A stretch of DNA of 64,000 nucleotides from a virus. The DNA is taken from positions 62,001 through 126,000 of IMG/VR virus record IMGVR_UViG_3300021197_001787; one strand, written 5' to 3'. Position numbers and translations under genes: made by a program. Positions 39,253 through 46,578 of this stretch are shown here, one piece after another. Below the pieces are notes generated by a model, which searched no databases, was not told where the DNA came from, and saw nothing but the letters and a program-made list of their open reading frames with translations. How positions within the stretch are numbered: position 1 is the stretch's first letter; every line of letters begins with the position of its first letter.

Positions 39253-40500
39253 CTATTCATCAATGGCGATGATGCGTTCATTAGTCGAGAAGTAAGGGCG
39301 CGCTGCATATTGCTTCGTGGTCATCCACATACGCTGACACTTGGAGGCAACAGGCTTCGGTGCCATCAGATCAGTCAGAACGATGTGGCCGTCAAAGCCG
39401 CGCTCATTGACATACTTTGTTGGAGCGTTGAAACATGTGCCACCAGTTAGAACGCGCTCGGTCTTCTTACTCTGCCCCTTCTTCCAAGTGTAAACCTTAT
39501 CCTCGGCAACGCGGGTATCGAAGGGGATCACAGTGAACTCCGCGACCTCTGCCAGCTTGTTAAGCTCGGAGAAGAATGCGGCAAGCATGCCATCGTCAAC
39601 AGAGCCGGACTGATCGATACTGATCGCAATCTTAGCGTGACGACGGACACGTTTGCCGGGGTGAACCTTTGGGAATCGCTTGTTAAGTCGGCGCGGCGTG
39701 CTACGCTTGTCAGCGCGCTGGCTTGTTTTGACGAAGTAACGAAGAACTTTGCGCCAGTCAACCTTTGATGAGATCCGATCCATAATATCGCGCCGCACAC
39801 CAGACGAGACTGAACCCCAGTTGCGGGACTTTTCAGCCTCTTCGGCTGCCTTCTTGACTGCTTCTTTAAGACGCTCCTTGGCAATCTCATTGACAGTTGC
39901 ATCACCAGAATCGCCAAAAGCATCGTGGTCGTCAAGTGAGTCAGCATCACCAAACGCATCTCCAGGCTCACCCTCGCCTTCACCTTGCTTCTCCTCGTTT
40001 TCCTTCTGCATCTTTTCAAGCTGAACCAGATACCACTCGTAGGTCTGACATGCTGGCAGATCCTTAAATGGGCCTTCACCCGGCATAACGCCCTTCATCG
40101 GCTCGGTAGCACCCTCAAGGATGGGGCCGGGATCAGCTTCACAGGGAAGTTTGCCCTTCATCTCTGGCAGGCCATTGATAGACAAGTCCATGGCGATATT
40201 ATCAATACGCCTGATACCATCAGCCGGCAGGCGCTTGGTCACATGCTCAAAGATAATATGGTAAAACTCATGCATGAGGATACCGAGCTTGTGGTCATCA
40301 GACAGAGCAGCAAAGAATACCGGGTTATAGAAAAGCTCAAACTGGGCGCGCTCCTTGTTGACACGCACGCCAGCAGTTGGAATAGAAGTGGTGGCCACCT
40401 TATCAATCCGACGCGAGAGCGCGGCAAAGAACGGTTCGCGCATAAGCAGGCGAGCGGTGTGCATGTTGAGATTGAAGGGCTTTTTGGTATCGTCAGTCAT
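39253..40500 (-). CDS. Metallopeptidase-like + VWA-like protein (DUF2201 type, 415 aa)
   Basis: The N-terminal half has GILMHEFYHIIFEH (His77, Glu78, His81), an HExxH-like site. It is followed by an acidic linker (EGEGEPGDAFGDADSLDD) and a VWA-like domain with AKIAISIDQSGSVDDG (MIDAS) and GHIVLTDLMAP. This matches the DUF2201/VWA-like metallopeptidase architecture. AAGGAAAAGAACA precedes the ATG and promoter copy 9 drives it. It pairs with the MoxR-like ATPase upstream. Confidence 0.82.
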   Translation of the reverse strand: MTDDTKKPFNLNMHTARLLMREPFFAALSRRIDKVATTSIPTAGVRVNKERAQFELFYNPVFFAALSDDHKLGILMHEFYHIIFEHVTKRLPADGIRRIDNIAMDLSINGLPEMKGKLPCEADPGPILEGATEPMKGVMPGEGPFKDLPACQTYEWYLVQLEKMQKENEEKQGEGEGEPGDAFGDADSLDDHDAFGDSGDATVNEIAKERLKEAVKKAAEEAEKSRNWGSVSSGVRRDIMDRISSKVDWRKVLRYFVKTSQRADKRSTPRRLNKRFPKVHPGKRVRRHAKIAISIDQSGSVDDGMLAAFFSELNKLAEVAEFTVIPFDTRVAEDKVYTWKKGQSKKTERVLTGGTCFNAPTKYVNERGFDGHIVLTDLMAPKPVASKCQRMWMTTKQYAARPYFSTNERIIAIDE

Positions 40501-40521
40501 TGTTCTTTTCCTTACTCTTAT

Positions 40522-40575
40522 AATATAACGTGTTGGCAGTGCTTTGCAAGCGATATTGTGTCAAGCAAATGTCAA
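40522..40575 (-). promoter_or_regulatory. Three-box promoter, copy 9
   Basis: TTGACA (40570-40575), TTGACA (40559-40564), TTGCAA (40544-40549), 16 nt, TATATT (40522-40527). Box 1 contains the stop of the gene ending at 40572. Confidence 0.77.
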
Positions 40576-40775
40576 GGAAGTTTATACAAGGCTCTAAGTT
40601 TAACCTCATCCAGCCATCCCTGTTGGCCGTCAATGTGTAACTTGAACTCCATGCGCTTGTTGGCCAGATCGCCATACTTGGCGCGCGCAGTTTCTGCGGT
40701 GTCAAGGATGATAGCAGGCTTATTGTCGCTGCGCGAACATACAAGATCACCTATTTTAAGTTTATCAGTCCACAT
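40572..40775 (-). CDS. KVGDLV-family small protein (67 aa)
   Basis: LKIGDLVCSRSDNKPAIILD, then MEFKLHIDGQQGWLDEVKLR. 11-nt overlap with the gene before; its stop is in promoter copy 9. Confidence 0.72.
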   Translation of the reverse strand: MWTDKLKIGDLVCSRSDNKPAIILDTAETARAKYGDLANKRMEFKLHIDGQQGWLDEVKLRALYKLP

Positions 40776-41001
40776 CAGAAATAATCAATAAGTCCTCTTC
40801 ATGAAAAATCATAAGTTCATCGCTCTTTAACCACTTAACTTCGTATTGTATACGATGAGGAGCCTGAACAATGTCGTTGACAACACCGATGCCGTGATGG
40901 CCCTTGAAGGGCCGGCCTAGGCTGCCCAGACCGGTTAGCTTAACCAAGTCGCCAAGCCTAGGCGGCCTTAAGAGCGGCCTGAAGGCGCTACTGTGAGCCA
41001 C
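40765..41001 (-). CDS. KVGDLV-family small protein (78 aa)
   Basis: A GTG at 41001, with GGAG 8 nt upstream, is the best start; it overlaps the MoxR-like gene by 14 nt. PRLGDLVKLTGLGSLGRPFK, then HGIGVVNDIV, then IQYEVKWLKSDEL. Confidence 0.66.
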   Translation of the reverse strand: MAHSSAFRPLLRPPRLGDLVKLTGLGSLGRPFKGHHGIGVVNDIVQAPHRIQYEVKWLKSDELMIFHEEDLLIISDVD

Positions 41002-42067
41002 CAAGAATCTCCACCAAGTGGTCGCTAACGCGCTTGCCTTCTGATGTCTCTGCCTTGTGCAGTGCAATAACATTCGTAGTGTTGTCAGCTTCGCCGAGTA
41101 CAGTCCACAACTTCATAGCTACTTCTGAAGGAAGTGACACAAAGTAATCAGCAAGGTTCTGGATCTGCGCTTCTTGCAAGTCTTCTACCAGCACATCGGC
41201 CGCAGAAATCTTCTCAATCATCGCAGAGTGATCATTGATACCCCATTCAGAAGTCTTGCTGATCTCACCATTGTCAAGCAGGTCTTCAATAGTTACTTGC
41301 CAAGCGTAGTTCTCTGTGAAGTCACGCAAAGACACGGCAGCCTCAAACCCTACAAAAGCAGTGGCCAGATTGAACAGAAGATCGCGGTCGCCACCTTCAC
41401 CCATTGCACCCGTGGGTGCAGCGGTATCGTTGAATCGCTTCCAGCTACGACGTGACGGGTAAACCTTGTTAGGCTCAAAGTCATCACCATGCTCAAGGTG
41501 GCTGCGGTTCTGGTTAATGAAGTCCCACAGAACAGAGTGAACATTGTCCTGCGCCCATGCAAGCCAGTCCTCAGTGGTTGGCTCCACATCGAAAACAGTC
41601 CAGCGGTCAAGCTCTGCCGGGTCCATCTCGCCAACTTGGTATTGAGCGCCATGCTCACCACCATTGACGGCAGCGACGATCAGAGTCTCAGGGTGAAGAT
41701 TCCACCCATTGATCTTGCGGCTATCAGTCAACTCAAAGAGTCCTTGGCGAACCTCCATAGTTGCGCGGTCAACCTCATCAAGAAAGAGCATGACAGGCTG
41801 TGTACAAGCAGTGACAAGCCAGTCAGGAGCGTTCCAAGTGGTAGCCTTGCGGCCATCAGATAGGTCAGCCGTGTCAGGCAGACCTAGAAGATCGCCCTCA
41901 GTCATCTGTGAAGCACGGCGCTCCACCACAGGCAGGTTGCGCTGCTCTGCAATCTGGTATACCACTTGGGATTTACCGATGCCGTGTGGGCCGCGGACAA
42001 GTACGGGAAGGCGCGCATCAAGAATATGAGTAACGGTGCCGAGGAATGTTGTGAAGTCTACTGCCAT
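40988..42067 (-). CDS. MoxR-type AAA+ ATPase (359 aa)
   Basis: Walker A GPHGIGKS (26-33), Walker B VMLFLDEVDRA, sensor-like IVAAVNGGEHGAQYQV and LDRWTVFDVEP place it in the MoxR branch of AAA+ ATPases. MoxR proteins work with VWA partners as metal-insertion or remodelling chaperones. Here the VWA/metallopeptidase partner is the next protein-coding unit but two. CTCGGAGAAAAACACC precedes the ATG and promoter copy 10 drives it. Confidence 0.85.
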   Translation of the reverse strand: MAVDFTTFLGTVTHILDARLPVLVRGPHGIGKSQVVYQIAEQRNLPVVERRASQMTEGDLLGLPDTADLSDGRKATTWNAPDWLVTACTQPVMLFLDEVDRATMEVRQGLFELTDSRKINGWNLHPETLIVAAVNGGEHGAQYQVGEMDPAELDRWTVFDVEPTTEDWLAWAQDNVHSVLWDFINQNRSHLEHGDDFEPNKVYPSRRSWKRFNDTAAPTGAMGEGGDRDLLFNLATAFVGFEAAVSLRDFTENYAWQVTIEDLLDNGEISKTSEWGINDHSAMIEKISAADVLVEDLQEAQIQNLADYFVSLPSEVAMKLWTVLGEADNTTNVIALHKAETSEGKRVSDHLVEILGGSQ

Positions 42068-42117
42068 GGTGTTTTTCTCCGAGAGAGATGAATGTTGTTT
42101 CTTTGCCTTACTCTATA

Positions 42118-42171
42118 AATATAACACGGTAAGGCTTTTCGTCAAGTATTTTCGTGTCAGGGAAATGTCAA
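42118..42171 (-). promoter_or_regulatory. Three-box promoter, copy 10
   Basis: TTGACA (42166-42171), CTGACA (42155-42160), TTGACG (42140-42145), 16 nt, TATATT (42118-42123). Confidence 0.77.
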
Positions 42172-42175
42172 GAGA

Positions 42176-42307
42176 CTACAAAAAAGTTTGCACTAAACTG
42201 TTGACTTGATTGCGAATGTTGTTGACCCTCTTGGGGTTGTCGGCAAGCCAGTTGATACCGAAGTAAAAAACCCCAGCAAAAATAGCATATCTAAATATAT
42301 TGTTCAT
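42176..42307 (-). CDS. Small membrane protein (43 aa)
   Basis: MNNIFRYAIFAGVFYFGINW is a transmembrane helix, followed by a basic amphipathic tail (DNPKRVNNIRNQVNSLVQTF). Start at the ATG at 42307; the longer frame runs into the tRNA gene upstream. It is probably co-transcribed with that tRNA. Confidence 0.55.
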   Translation of the reverse strand: MNNIFRYAIFAGVFYFGINWLADNPKRVNNIRNQVNSLVQTFL

Positions 42308-42327
42308 TTTTGTTCCTATCCAAAAGA

Positions 42328-42412
42328 TGGTAGCTGATGCGGGATTCGAACCCGCAAGCCCAAACGGGCGGGAGATTTTAAGTCTCCTGTGTATACCGTT
42401 CCACCAATCAGC
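42328..42412 (-). tRNA. tRNA-Leu (anticodon TAA)
   Basis: 85 nt including encoded CCA. Anticodon loop CTTAAAA (TAA), long variable arm typical of tRNA-Leu, T-arm GCGGGTTCGAATCCCGC. It has its own three-box promoter (42422-42476). Confidence 0.92.
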
Positions 42413-42421
42413 CATGTTTAT

Positions 42422-42476
42422 AATATAGCCGCTTTACCCTCACCCGTCAAGGTGAGAGTTGTCAAGCGAATGTCAA
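42422..42476 (-). promoter_or_regulatory. Three-box promoter, copy 11
   Basis: TTGACA (42471-42476), TTGACA (42460-42465), TTGACG (42445-42450), 17 nt, TATATT (42422-42427). It sits 10 nt before the tRNA-Leu 5' end. Box 1 contains the stop of the zinc-knuckle gene. Confidence 0.8.
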
Positions 42477-43360
42477 GAAAAATCATAGTGTTCTTGCAGG
42501 CTGAGAGCCTTGATAGCTTCAAGGGTATCGCCTTCGGGATACTTATATTGCCAGTTGCGAGACTTGTTAAACTTGTTTCCGGTCGTCGGAAACTCGCGGC
42601 GAATGGCCTCTTTCATGCTTTTCTCAGATGGCTCAAGCCAGCCGGCCGGAGGATCAAGAGTGGGGAGAAGTGATGCCATTGGCGGCCTCTCATCTACGGT
42701 GAGCGCATACTCGCGAGCTTCACCAAGAGCCTTTATAAGGTTACCAAGGGAGTCACGCGATGTCCACCGGTGTTGGTTTGAGTCCGCGATTTTACGAGCA
42801 TCAACGTGATAGACGACAAGTGCTGACTGACGTGCGACAGATGCATCCCAGTCCACAGACTTGATGTACCGGAGTTGATTGTGCATGCGCCACTCACCGC
42901 CAGAGTCATAGCCACTTGCACGGATAGGCACCATGGAGCCAACGCCAATGCCCATGTTGACGGCATGTTCAAGCGCGGCAATGCGCTCACGGCGAGTCTG
43001 TTCAATAAAAACCTGCTTATCCACCTTAACAGCCTTGCACGTGCGCCGTGTATGTCCTGTCTTGTGACAGTATCCACAAGTCACATTCTTCATGCGCGCT
43101 GCCTTGGATGCCTTGTTGGTAACCTTCTCGCCGGTAGCAAGATCAATCTTGGTGCGCTTCAAATATAGTTGACGCTGATGCTCGGCGCGGTCGTCATACC
43201 ACTGGGCATCGTTTTCGTTGCCGGCTTCGCGTTCTTTCACAGCCATCAACGTAGCGCCGATATACCGATCTTTAACTTCTTCTGTGAGTACGGGACACTT
43301 ACGTTTGTTGTGTCCCTGACGATAGCAGTGGGAGCAGGTTACGGTACCATTGTATGACAT
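42473..43360 (-). CDS. Zinc-knuckle protein (CCHC x2, 295 aa)
   Basis: TCSHCYRQGHNKRKCPV near residue 9 and TCGYCHKTGHTRRTCKAV near residue 94 are two CCHC zinc knuckles. The rest is helical and basic, ending LEAIKALSLQEHYDFS. Zinc knuckles bind single-stranded RNA or DNA. Promoter copy 12 and GGAG before the ATG support the gene. A recombination or RNA-binding role is possible. Confidence 0.78.
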   Translation of the reverse strand: MSYNGTVTCSHCYRQGHNKRKCPVLTEEVKDRYIGATLMAVKEREAGNENDAQWYDDRAEHQRQLYLKRTKIDLATGEKVTNKASKAARMKNVTCGYCHKTGHTRRTCKAVKVDKQVFIEQTRRERIAALEHAVNMGIGVGSMVPIRASGYDSGGEWRMHNQLRYIKSVDWDASVARQSALVVYHVDARKIADSNQHRWTSRDSLGNLIKALGEAREYALTVDERPPMASLLPTLDPPAGWLEPSEKSMKEAIRREFPTTGNKFNKSRNWQYKYPEGDTLEAIKALSLQEHYDFS

Positions 43361-43384
43361 ATATTGTCTCCTTTCTATACTTAT

Positions 43385-43438
43385 AATATAACGTGATGAC
43401 AGCGTTTAGCAAGCGATATTGTGTCAAGCAAATGTCAA
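43385..43438 (-). promoter_or_regulatory. Three-box promoter, copy 12
   Basis: TTGACA (43433-43438), TTGACA (43422-43427), TTGCTA (43407-43412), 16 nt, TATATT (43385-43390). It abuts a leftover of the KVGDLV junction (AAGTCGGTGATCT). Confidence 0.78.
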
Positions 43439-43442
43439 GAGA

Positions 43443-43634
43443 TCACCGACTTGGGTTAATAACCGCCAACCATTTCTTAGGCTCCCATGAGGCTTCTGCA
43501 TCTTCAATCCAATAAACTTTAACTCGCTCTAATCTTGGAGTACCGCGATTGATGCCATCAGGCTTTGTTCGCAAAATGATACCTGTTGCTTTTTCAATAG
43601 CACCGGGCATGTGTACCAAATCACCTACTTGCAC
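43443..43634 (-). CDS. KVGDLV-family small protein, chain A gene 5 (63 aa)
   Basis: GTG at 43634, 6 nt after GGAGG; the ATG at 43649 lies before that ribosome-binding site. (V)QVGDLVHMPGAIEKATGIIL, then LERVKVYWIEDAEASWEPKK. Ends LAVINPSR. 14-nt overlap with the gene before. Confidence 0.75.
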   Translation of the reverse strand: MQVGDLVHMPGAIEKATGIILRTKPDGINRGTPRLERVKVYWIEDAEASWEPKKWLAVINPSR

Positions 43635-43812
43635 TGATAACCTCCACATCTTGAAGCATCGCAAACATAAACCTAAGATGGTAAGCTGTAGATGGCTTAA
43701 CAATAGCTCCACGATTGCCGCCAATAGACTTTAGCTCTGTGACCAATCCGATTATATCAGGCTGGAGTGCCGGAGCCCTTCGCTTAACTCTCACCAGATC
43801 ACCGACTTGCAT
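43621..43812 (-). CDS. KVGDLV-family small protein, chain A gene 4 (63 aa)
   Basis: ATG at 43812 (MQVGDLVRVKRRAPALQPDI), then IGLVTELKSI, then YHLRFMFAMLQDVEVISASR. Both its start and its stop lie in 14-nt overlaps. Confidence 0.78.
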   Translation of the reverse strand: MQVGDLVRVKRRAPALQPDIIGLVTELKSIGGNRGAIVKPSTAYHLRFMFAMLQDVEVISASR

Positions 43813-43966
43813 TGATCGCCTTCCCGCCCCAACTGTTGACCCAATACTCAAGCCTTCCATCCATCGAGCGCACTAATACGTCGCCCCTGTCATTGGCTTT
43901 GATAGCGATACCGATGTATGCCTCTATACTTGGCAGCTTCACGCTAATCAGATCACCGATTTGCAT
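43799..43966 (-). CDS. KVGDLV-family small protein, chain A gene 3 (55 aa)
   Basis: ATG at 43966. MQIGDLISVKLPSIEAYIGI, then AIKANDRGD, then YWVNSWGGKAINASR. Too short for the usual gene-call threshold but flanked by exact 14-nt overlaps on both sides. Confidence 0.72.
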   Translation of the reverse strand: MQIGDLISVKLPSIEAYIGIAIKANDRGDVLVRSMDGRLEYWVNSWGGKAINASR

Positions 43967-44141
43967 TGACTAACTCCATTTGTCTCGTTCTAATCGGAAA
44001 GGGATCTTCATAGCCGGGTATCAGGACATAGAATATATCTGTGTGAGTCCTTGGCTCGCTGACAAAGAAGAACCGTTCCACCACCAAGCCCACAGGCTTG
44101 CCGTCTACCGTTGTGCATCTAACCAGATCACCGACTTGCAT
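43953..44141 (-). CDS. KVGDLV-family small protein, chain A gene 2 (62 aa)
   Basis: ATG at 44141. MQVGDLVRCTTVDGKPVGLV, then VERFFFVSEPR, then IFYVLIPGYEDPFPIRTRQM. Ends ELVNANR. Confidence 0.78.
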   Translation of the reverse strand: MQVGDLVRCTTVDGKPVGLVVERFFFVSEPRTHTDIFYVLIPGYEDPFPIRTRQMELVNANR

Positions 44142-44283
44142 CAACCACCTCCAAGAGTCTCGGCAACATGTGGAACACCATACCATGCTTAGGGAAGTTG
44201 ACGAGCCAGCCGTCATTTTCCCACGCCAAGATGACACCGATGTTACCATCCATAGTCTCACGAACCAAACTGCCGACTTGCAT
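44128..44283 (-). CDS. KVGDLV-family small protein, chain A gene 1 (51 aa)
   Basis: ATG at 44283 after GGGAG, first gene of the five-gene chain. MQVGSLVRETMDGNIGVILA, then WENDGWLVNFPKHGM, ends PRLLEVVDASR. Confidence 0.72.
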   Translation of the reverse strand: MQVGSLVRETMDGNIGVILAWENDGWLVNFPKHGMVFHMLPRLLEVVDASR

Positions 44284-44304
44284 AACTCTCCCTTTCATAC
44301 ATAT

Positions 44305-44359
44305 AATATAACACCGCGAAGCGGTTAGCGCCAGTTTTTTCGTGTCAAGAAGATGTCAT
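44305..44359 (-). promoter_or_regulatory. Three-box promoter, copy 13
   Basis: ATGACA (44354-44359), TTGACA (44343-44348), a weak -35 (TGGCGC at 44328-44333), 17 nt, TATATT (44305-44310). A short perfect hairpin (ACCGC/GCGGT) lies in the spacer. Drives chain A. Confidence 0.65.
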
Positions 44360-45006
44360 GACTTTTTTGGTTTAGGGGCTTTCTTCAGCCGGCGTTCCTC
44401 AACCCAAAAGGCCACCGTTGAACCAACAGGCAGAATCTTATAACGCTTTGAACCCTTGGCGGCAGAAATAACATAGTTCGTGATGGCCATAACAAAGCCC
44501 CCACGCAGTCGGAAGTCTTTGAGTGTGCGTGGACCAAGCCGGCCAGAATCAACCGCAATCAAATCGCGAGACGAGCATGCTGCATTTGCCAGCATATAAT
44601 CGCCAATCTTGTACTTTGGTTGCTTTTTTGCTTCTGCAATAACCTTTTGGGCAAACTTATTGCTAACCATCTTCATGAATGCATGCCGCGGGGGAACTAC
44701 ATCATTCTGAATGTCCGAAACCAAATCGCGAAAATATGGGGGATTGTGTTGGTAGTAGTAAGCCAACACATCAGCCCATTGTGACCAGTTTTTATTATAT
44801 TCCTCTGGCCATGCATTGAGCTTAGCAACTTGTTCCGGTGTGTTCTCATTAAAAATGCGAGTAAGAACCTCCATTTGCTTTTCAGAAAGACGGCGGCCGC
44901 GATCAATCTGGTCAACGATTGATTCACAGAATCCACGCGACCATTGCGTTAGGGTCGGATAGTCTTGTATTTCGCTGATTCTTGCTTTGATTGCGCGTTC
45001 TGTCAT
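44356..45006 (-). CDS. Hypothetical protein with C-terminal barrel domain (216 aa)
   Basis: The N-terminal part is helical (IQDYPTLTQWSRGFCESIVDQ). The C-terminal third (KYKIGDYMLANAACSSRDLI, then LPVGSTVAFWVEERRL) looks like a KVGDLV-type barrel appended to a larger protein. Its stop is in box 1 of promoter copy 13. No exact three-box promoter was found upstream, only a TATATT. Confidence 0.6.
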   Translation of the reverse strand: MTERAIKARISEIQDYPTLTQWSRGFCESIVDQIDRGRRLSEKQMEVLTRIFNENTPEQVAKLNAWPEEYNKNWSQWADVLAYYYQHNPPYFRDLVSDIQNDVVPPRHAFMKMVSNKFAQKVIAEAKKQPKYKIGDYMLANAACSSRDLIAVDSGRLGPRTLKDFRLRGGFVMAITNYVISAAKGSKRYKILPVGSTVAFWVEERRLKKAPKPKKS

Positions 45007-45076
45007 TGTGTCCTGTACTTAAATATACTGAAAAGGGAAAATTTTGGCGAAGAAAAAATCGCGGATCGGGCTGGTA

Positions 45077-45451
45077 CTAATACGTTGCACTACGCTCGAT
45101 GTGGATGTCAAACCCCCACCCTTGAACCTCATTGTCATCCATTTCCTCACCGATACGGACGAAGCGGTAATACTCATTCGCATCGACTTCCTTGCCCTCA
45201 ACTTCAATGCGCTCGCCCTCACACCAATCCATAAAGTCTACAAGGGCCTGTACACACTCATAGTTATCGTACCACTTGATGCCGCCCCAACGGAACAGGA
45301 ATGCACCCTTCTCGTCGTTGTAGTCTTTGATCATTTCATCATGATCCGCCCAACACAACTCGCGTGCTTGTGGTGACTTTGCCATTGTGATCATAAACTG
45401 AGGCATAACCTCTGGTCCGACTGCCAAGATAACTTCTGAACGATAACCCAT
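45077..45451 (-). CDS. Hypothetical phage protein (124 aa)
   Basis: ATG at 45451, after AAGGAG, downstream of promoter copy 14. MGYRSEVILAVGPEVMPQFM, then FLFRWGGIKWYDNYECVQAL and EYYRFVRIGEEMDDNE. This beta-rich layout is seen in a conserved phage protein of unknown role. Confidence 0.68.
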   Translation of the reverse strand: MGYRSEVILAVGPEVMPQFMITMAKSPQARELCWADHDEMIKDYNDEKGAFLFRWGGIKWYDNYECVQALVDFMDWCEGERIEVEGKEVDANEYYRFVRIGEEMDDNEVQGWGFDIHIERSATY

Positions 45452-45474
45452 GTGTATTTTCTCCTTACACTTAT

Positions 45475-45528
45475 AATATAACACCCGGCTGTACAAATGC
45501 AACCCACATCTTGTCAACTAAATGTCAA
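45475..45528 (-). promoter_or_regulatory. Three-box promoter, copy 14
   Basis: TTGACA (45523-45528), TTGACA (45512-45517), TTGCAT (45497-45502), 16 nt, TATATT (45475-45480). The stop of the upstream gene lies between box 1 and box 2. Confidence 0.77.
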
Positions 45529-46003
45529 GAGCTTTTTGATAGTGAAAGGTTCCACGATCGCTATGCTTATTGACAAACTTTTTAACGCTTAGTTTCAGTT
45601 TGGACTGCTCGGTTTTATAACGCTGCTTGGTCATATGTTTGATGGCAAGATTGTCAGCCTCCCAGCCATCGGGGGAATACTCATCATCTTCCAACAAAAT
45701 ATCAATAAAGTCGCCAAGAGAAATAGACCAAACATATTCAACACCGGTTTTTTTCTTGTAAACCAGAAACATCATCACGATATTACGGTCGTCTTGTGTA
45801 AGATTGTGATATTTCCAGCCATCAAACCATTGGGTTCCTTGTTGTTTTTTTAACTCTACTTTCTCTTGTGTCTGATCATTAACAAAATCGTAAAGTGTCT
45901 CATCCACTCGTCGGAATCCAATCAAAGCGGGTCCGAAGGCTTTTTCACCAGAGCCGTATCCACTCACGTTAATCTCAGACAAGACCCTTTTATCCAACTG
46001 CAC
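45518..46003 (-). CDS. Hypothetical protein, coupled to a KVGDLV gene (161 aa)
   Basis: GTG start at 46003, in an exact 14-nt overlap with the KVGDLV gene upstream. The product (QLDKRVLSEINVSGYGSGEK, then FLVYKKKTGVEYVWSISLGDFIDILLED, then KHMTKQRYKTEQSKLK) is alpha/beta with a basic tail and is not a family member. It shows that the junction can carry unrelated cargo. Confidence 0.68.
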   Translation of the reverse strand: MQLDKRVLSEINVSGYGSGEKAFGPALIGFRRVDETLYDFVNDQTQEKVELKKQQGTQWFDGWKYHNLTQDDRNIVMMFLVYKKKTGVEYVWSISLGDFIDILLEDDEYSPDGWEADNLAIKHMTKQRYKTEQSKLKLSVKKFVNKHSDRGTFHYQKALDI

Positions 46004-46163
46004 TGATCACCTCACATTCGTCATCGTATCCCTCAACAATACGGCCATCATTTGTTCTAACAAAAACCTTTTCGGGATAAGTCCGCTTATCCATTTCCAT
46101 GATCATACCAATCTCGGACCACTCAGCATTAACCCAGATTTTCACCATGTCTCCCACCTTCAT
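45990..46163 (-). CDS. KVGDLV-family small protein (57 aa)
   Basis: ATG at 46163, after GGAG. MKVGDMVKIWVNAEWSEIGM, then IMEMDKRTYPEKVFVRTNDG. Ends ECEVISAVG, whose codons also encode the start of the next gene. Confidence 0.76.
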   Translation of the reverse strand: MKVGDMVKIWVNAEWSEIGMIMEMDKRTYPEKVFVRTNDGRIVEGYDDECEVISAVG

Positions 46164-46186
46164 GTTTTTCTCCTTTCTATACTTAT

Positions 46187-46241
46187 AATATAGCACCCAC
46201 ACGGGCTGTTGTCAATGTCTAAGTTGTCAACTAATCGTCAA
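46187..46241 (-). promoter_or_regulatory. Three-box promoter, copy 15
   Basis: TTGACG (46236-46241), TTGACA (46225-46230), TTGACA (46210-46215), 17 nt, TATATT (46187-46192). The stop of the gene ending at 46231 lies between box 1 and box 2. Confidence 0.77.
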
Positions 46242-46578
46242 CAACAAAATGTACACCGATGGGTGCTACACCTCTCGGAACCTCCCCGTCAACAATGCCG
46301 CCGTGCTTTGCTAATACCGTAGTTACCACTTGAACAGGCACGTATGCGTACACCGTTTGTGTGGGAGAGTCGGGTTCTTCGGCATAGTCCATAATCAAAT
46401 CCTCTACGTGACTTGGAAAGCCTACCTCAACTTCTTCGTATCTGTCGGCACCATTGATCCTCGGCGAACAATATGCGCCAACATGAGCTTGGACACTCAT
46501 CTTGAACCCATCGGCGCATACAACCATCCGATTCCGGTTGGACCCTGCTGTATTAAAAAACTCATTCGCACTGCTCAT
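46231..46578 (-). CDS. Hypothetical protein (115 aa)
   Basis: MSSANEFFNTAGSNRNRMVV, then VEVGFPSHVEDLIMDYAEEP and TVYAYVPVQVVTTVLAKHGG. It is beta-rich with an acidic loop. 1-nt overlap with the KVGDLV gene before. Function unknown. Confidence 0.6.
   Translation of the reverse strand: MSSANEFFNTAGSNRNRMVVCADGFKMSVQAHVGAYCSPRINGADRYEEVEVGFPSHVEDLIMDYAEEPDSPTQTVYAYVPVQVVTTVLAKHGGIVDGEVPRGVAPIGVHFVVDD

Noticed and set aside
43634-43724. Longer N-terminus of the chain A gene 5 product
   Set aside because: The ribosome-binding site GGAGG lies just before the GTG at 43634; the extra codons are the upstream gene in another frame.
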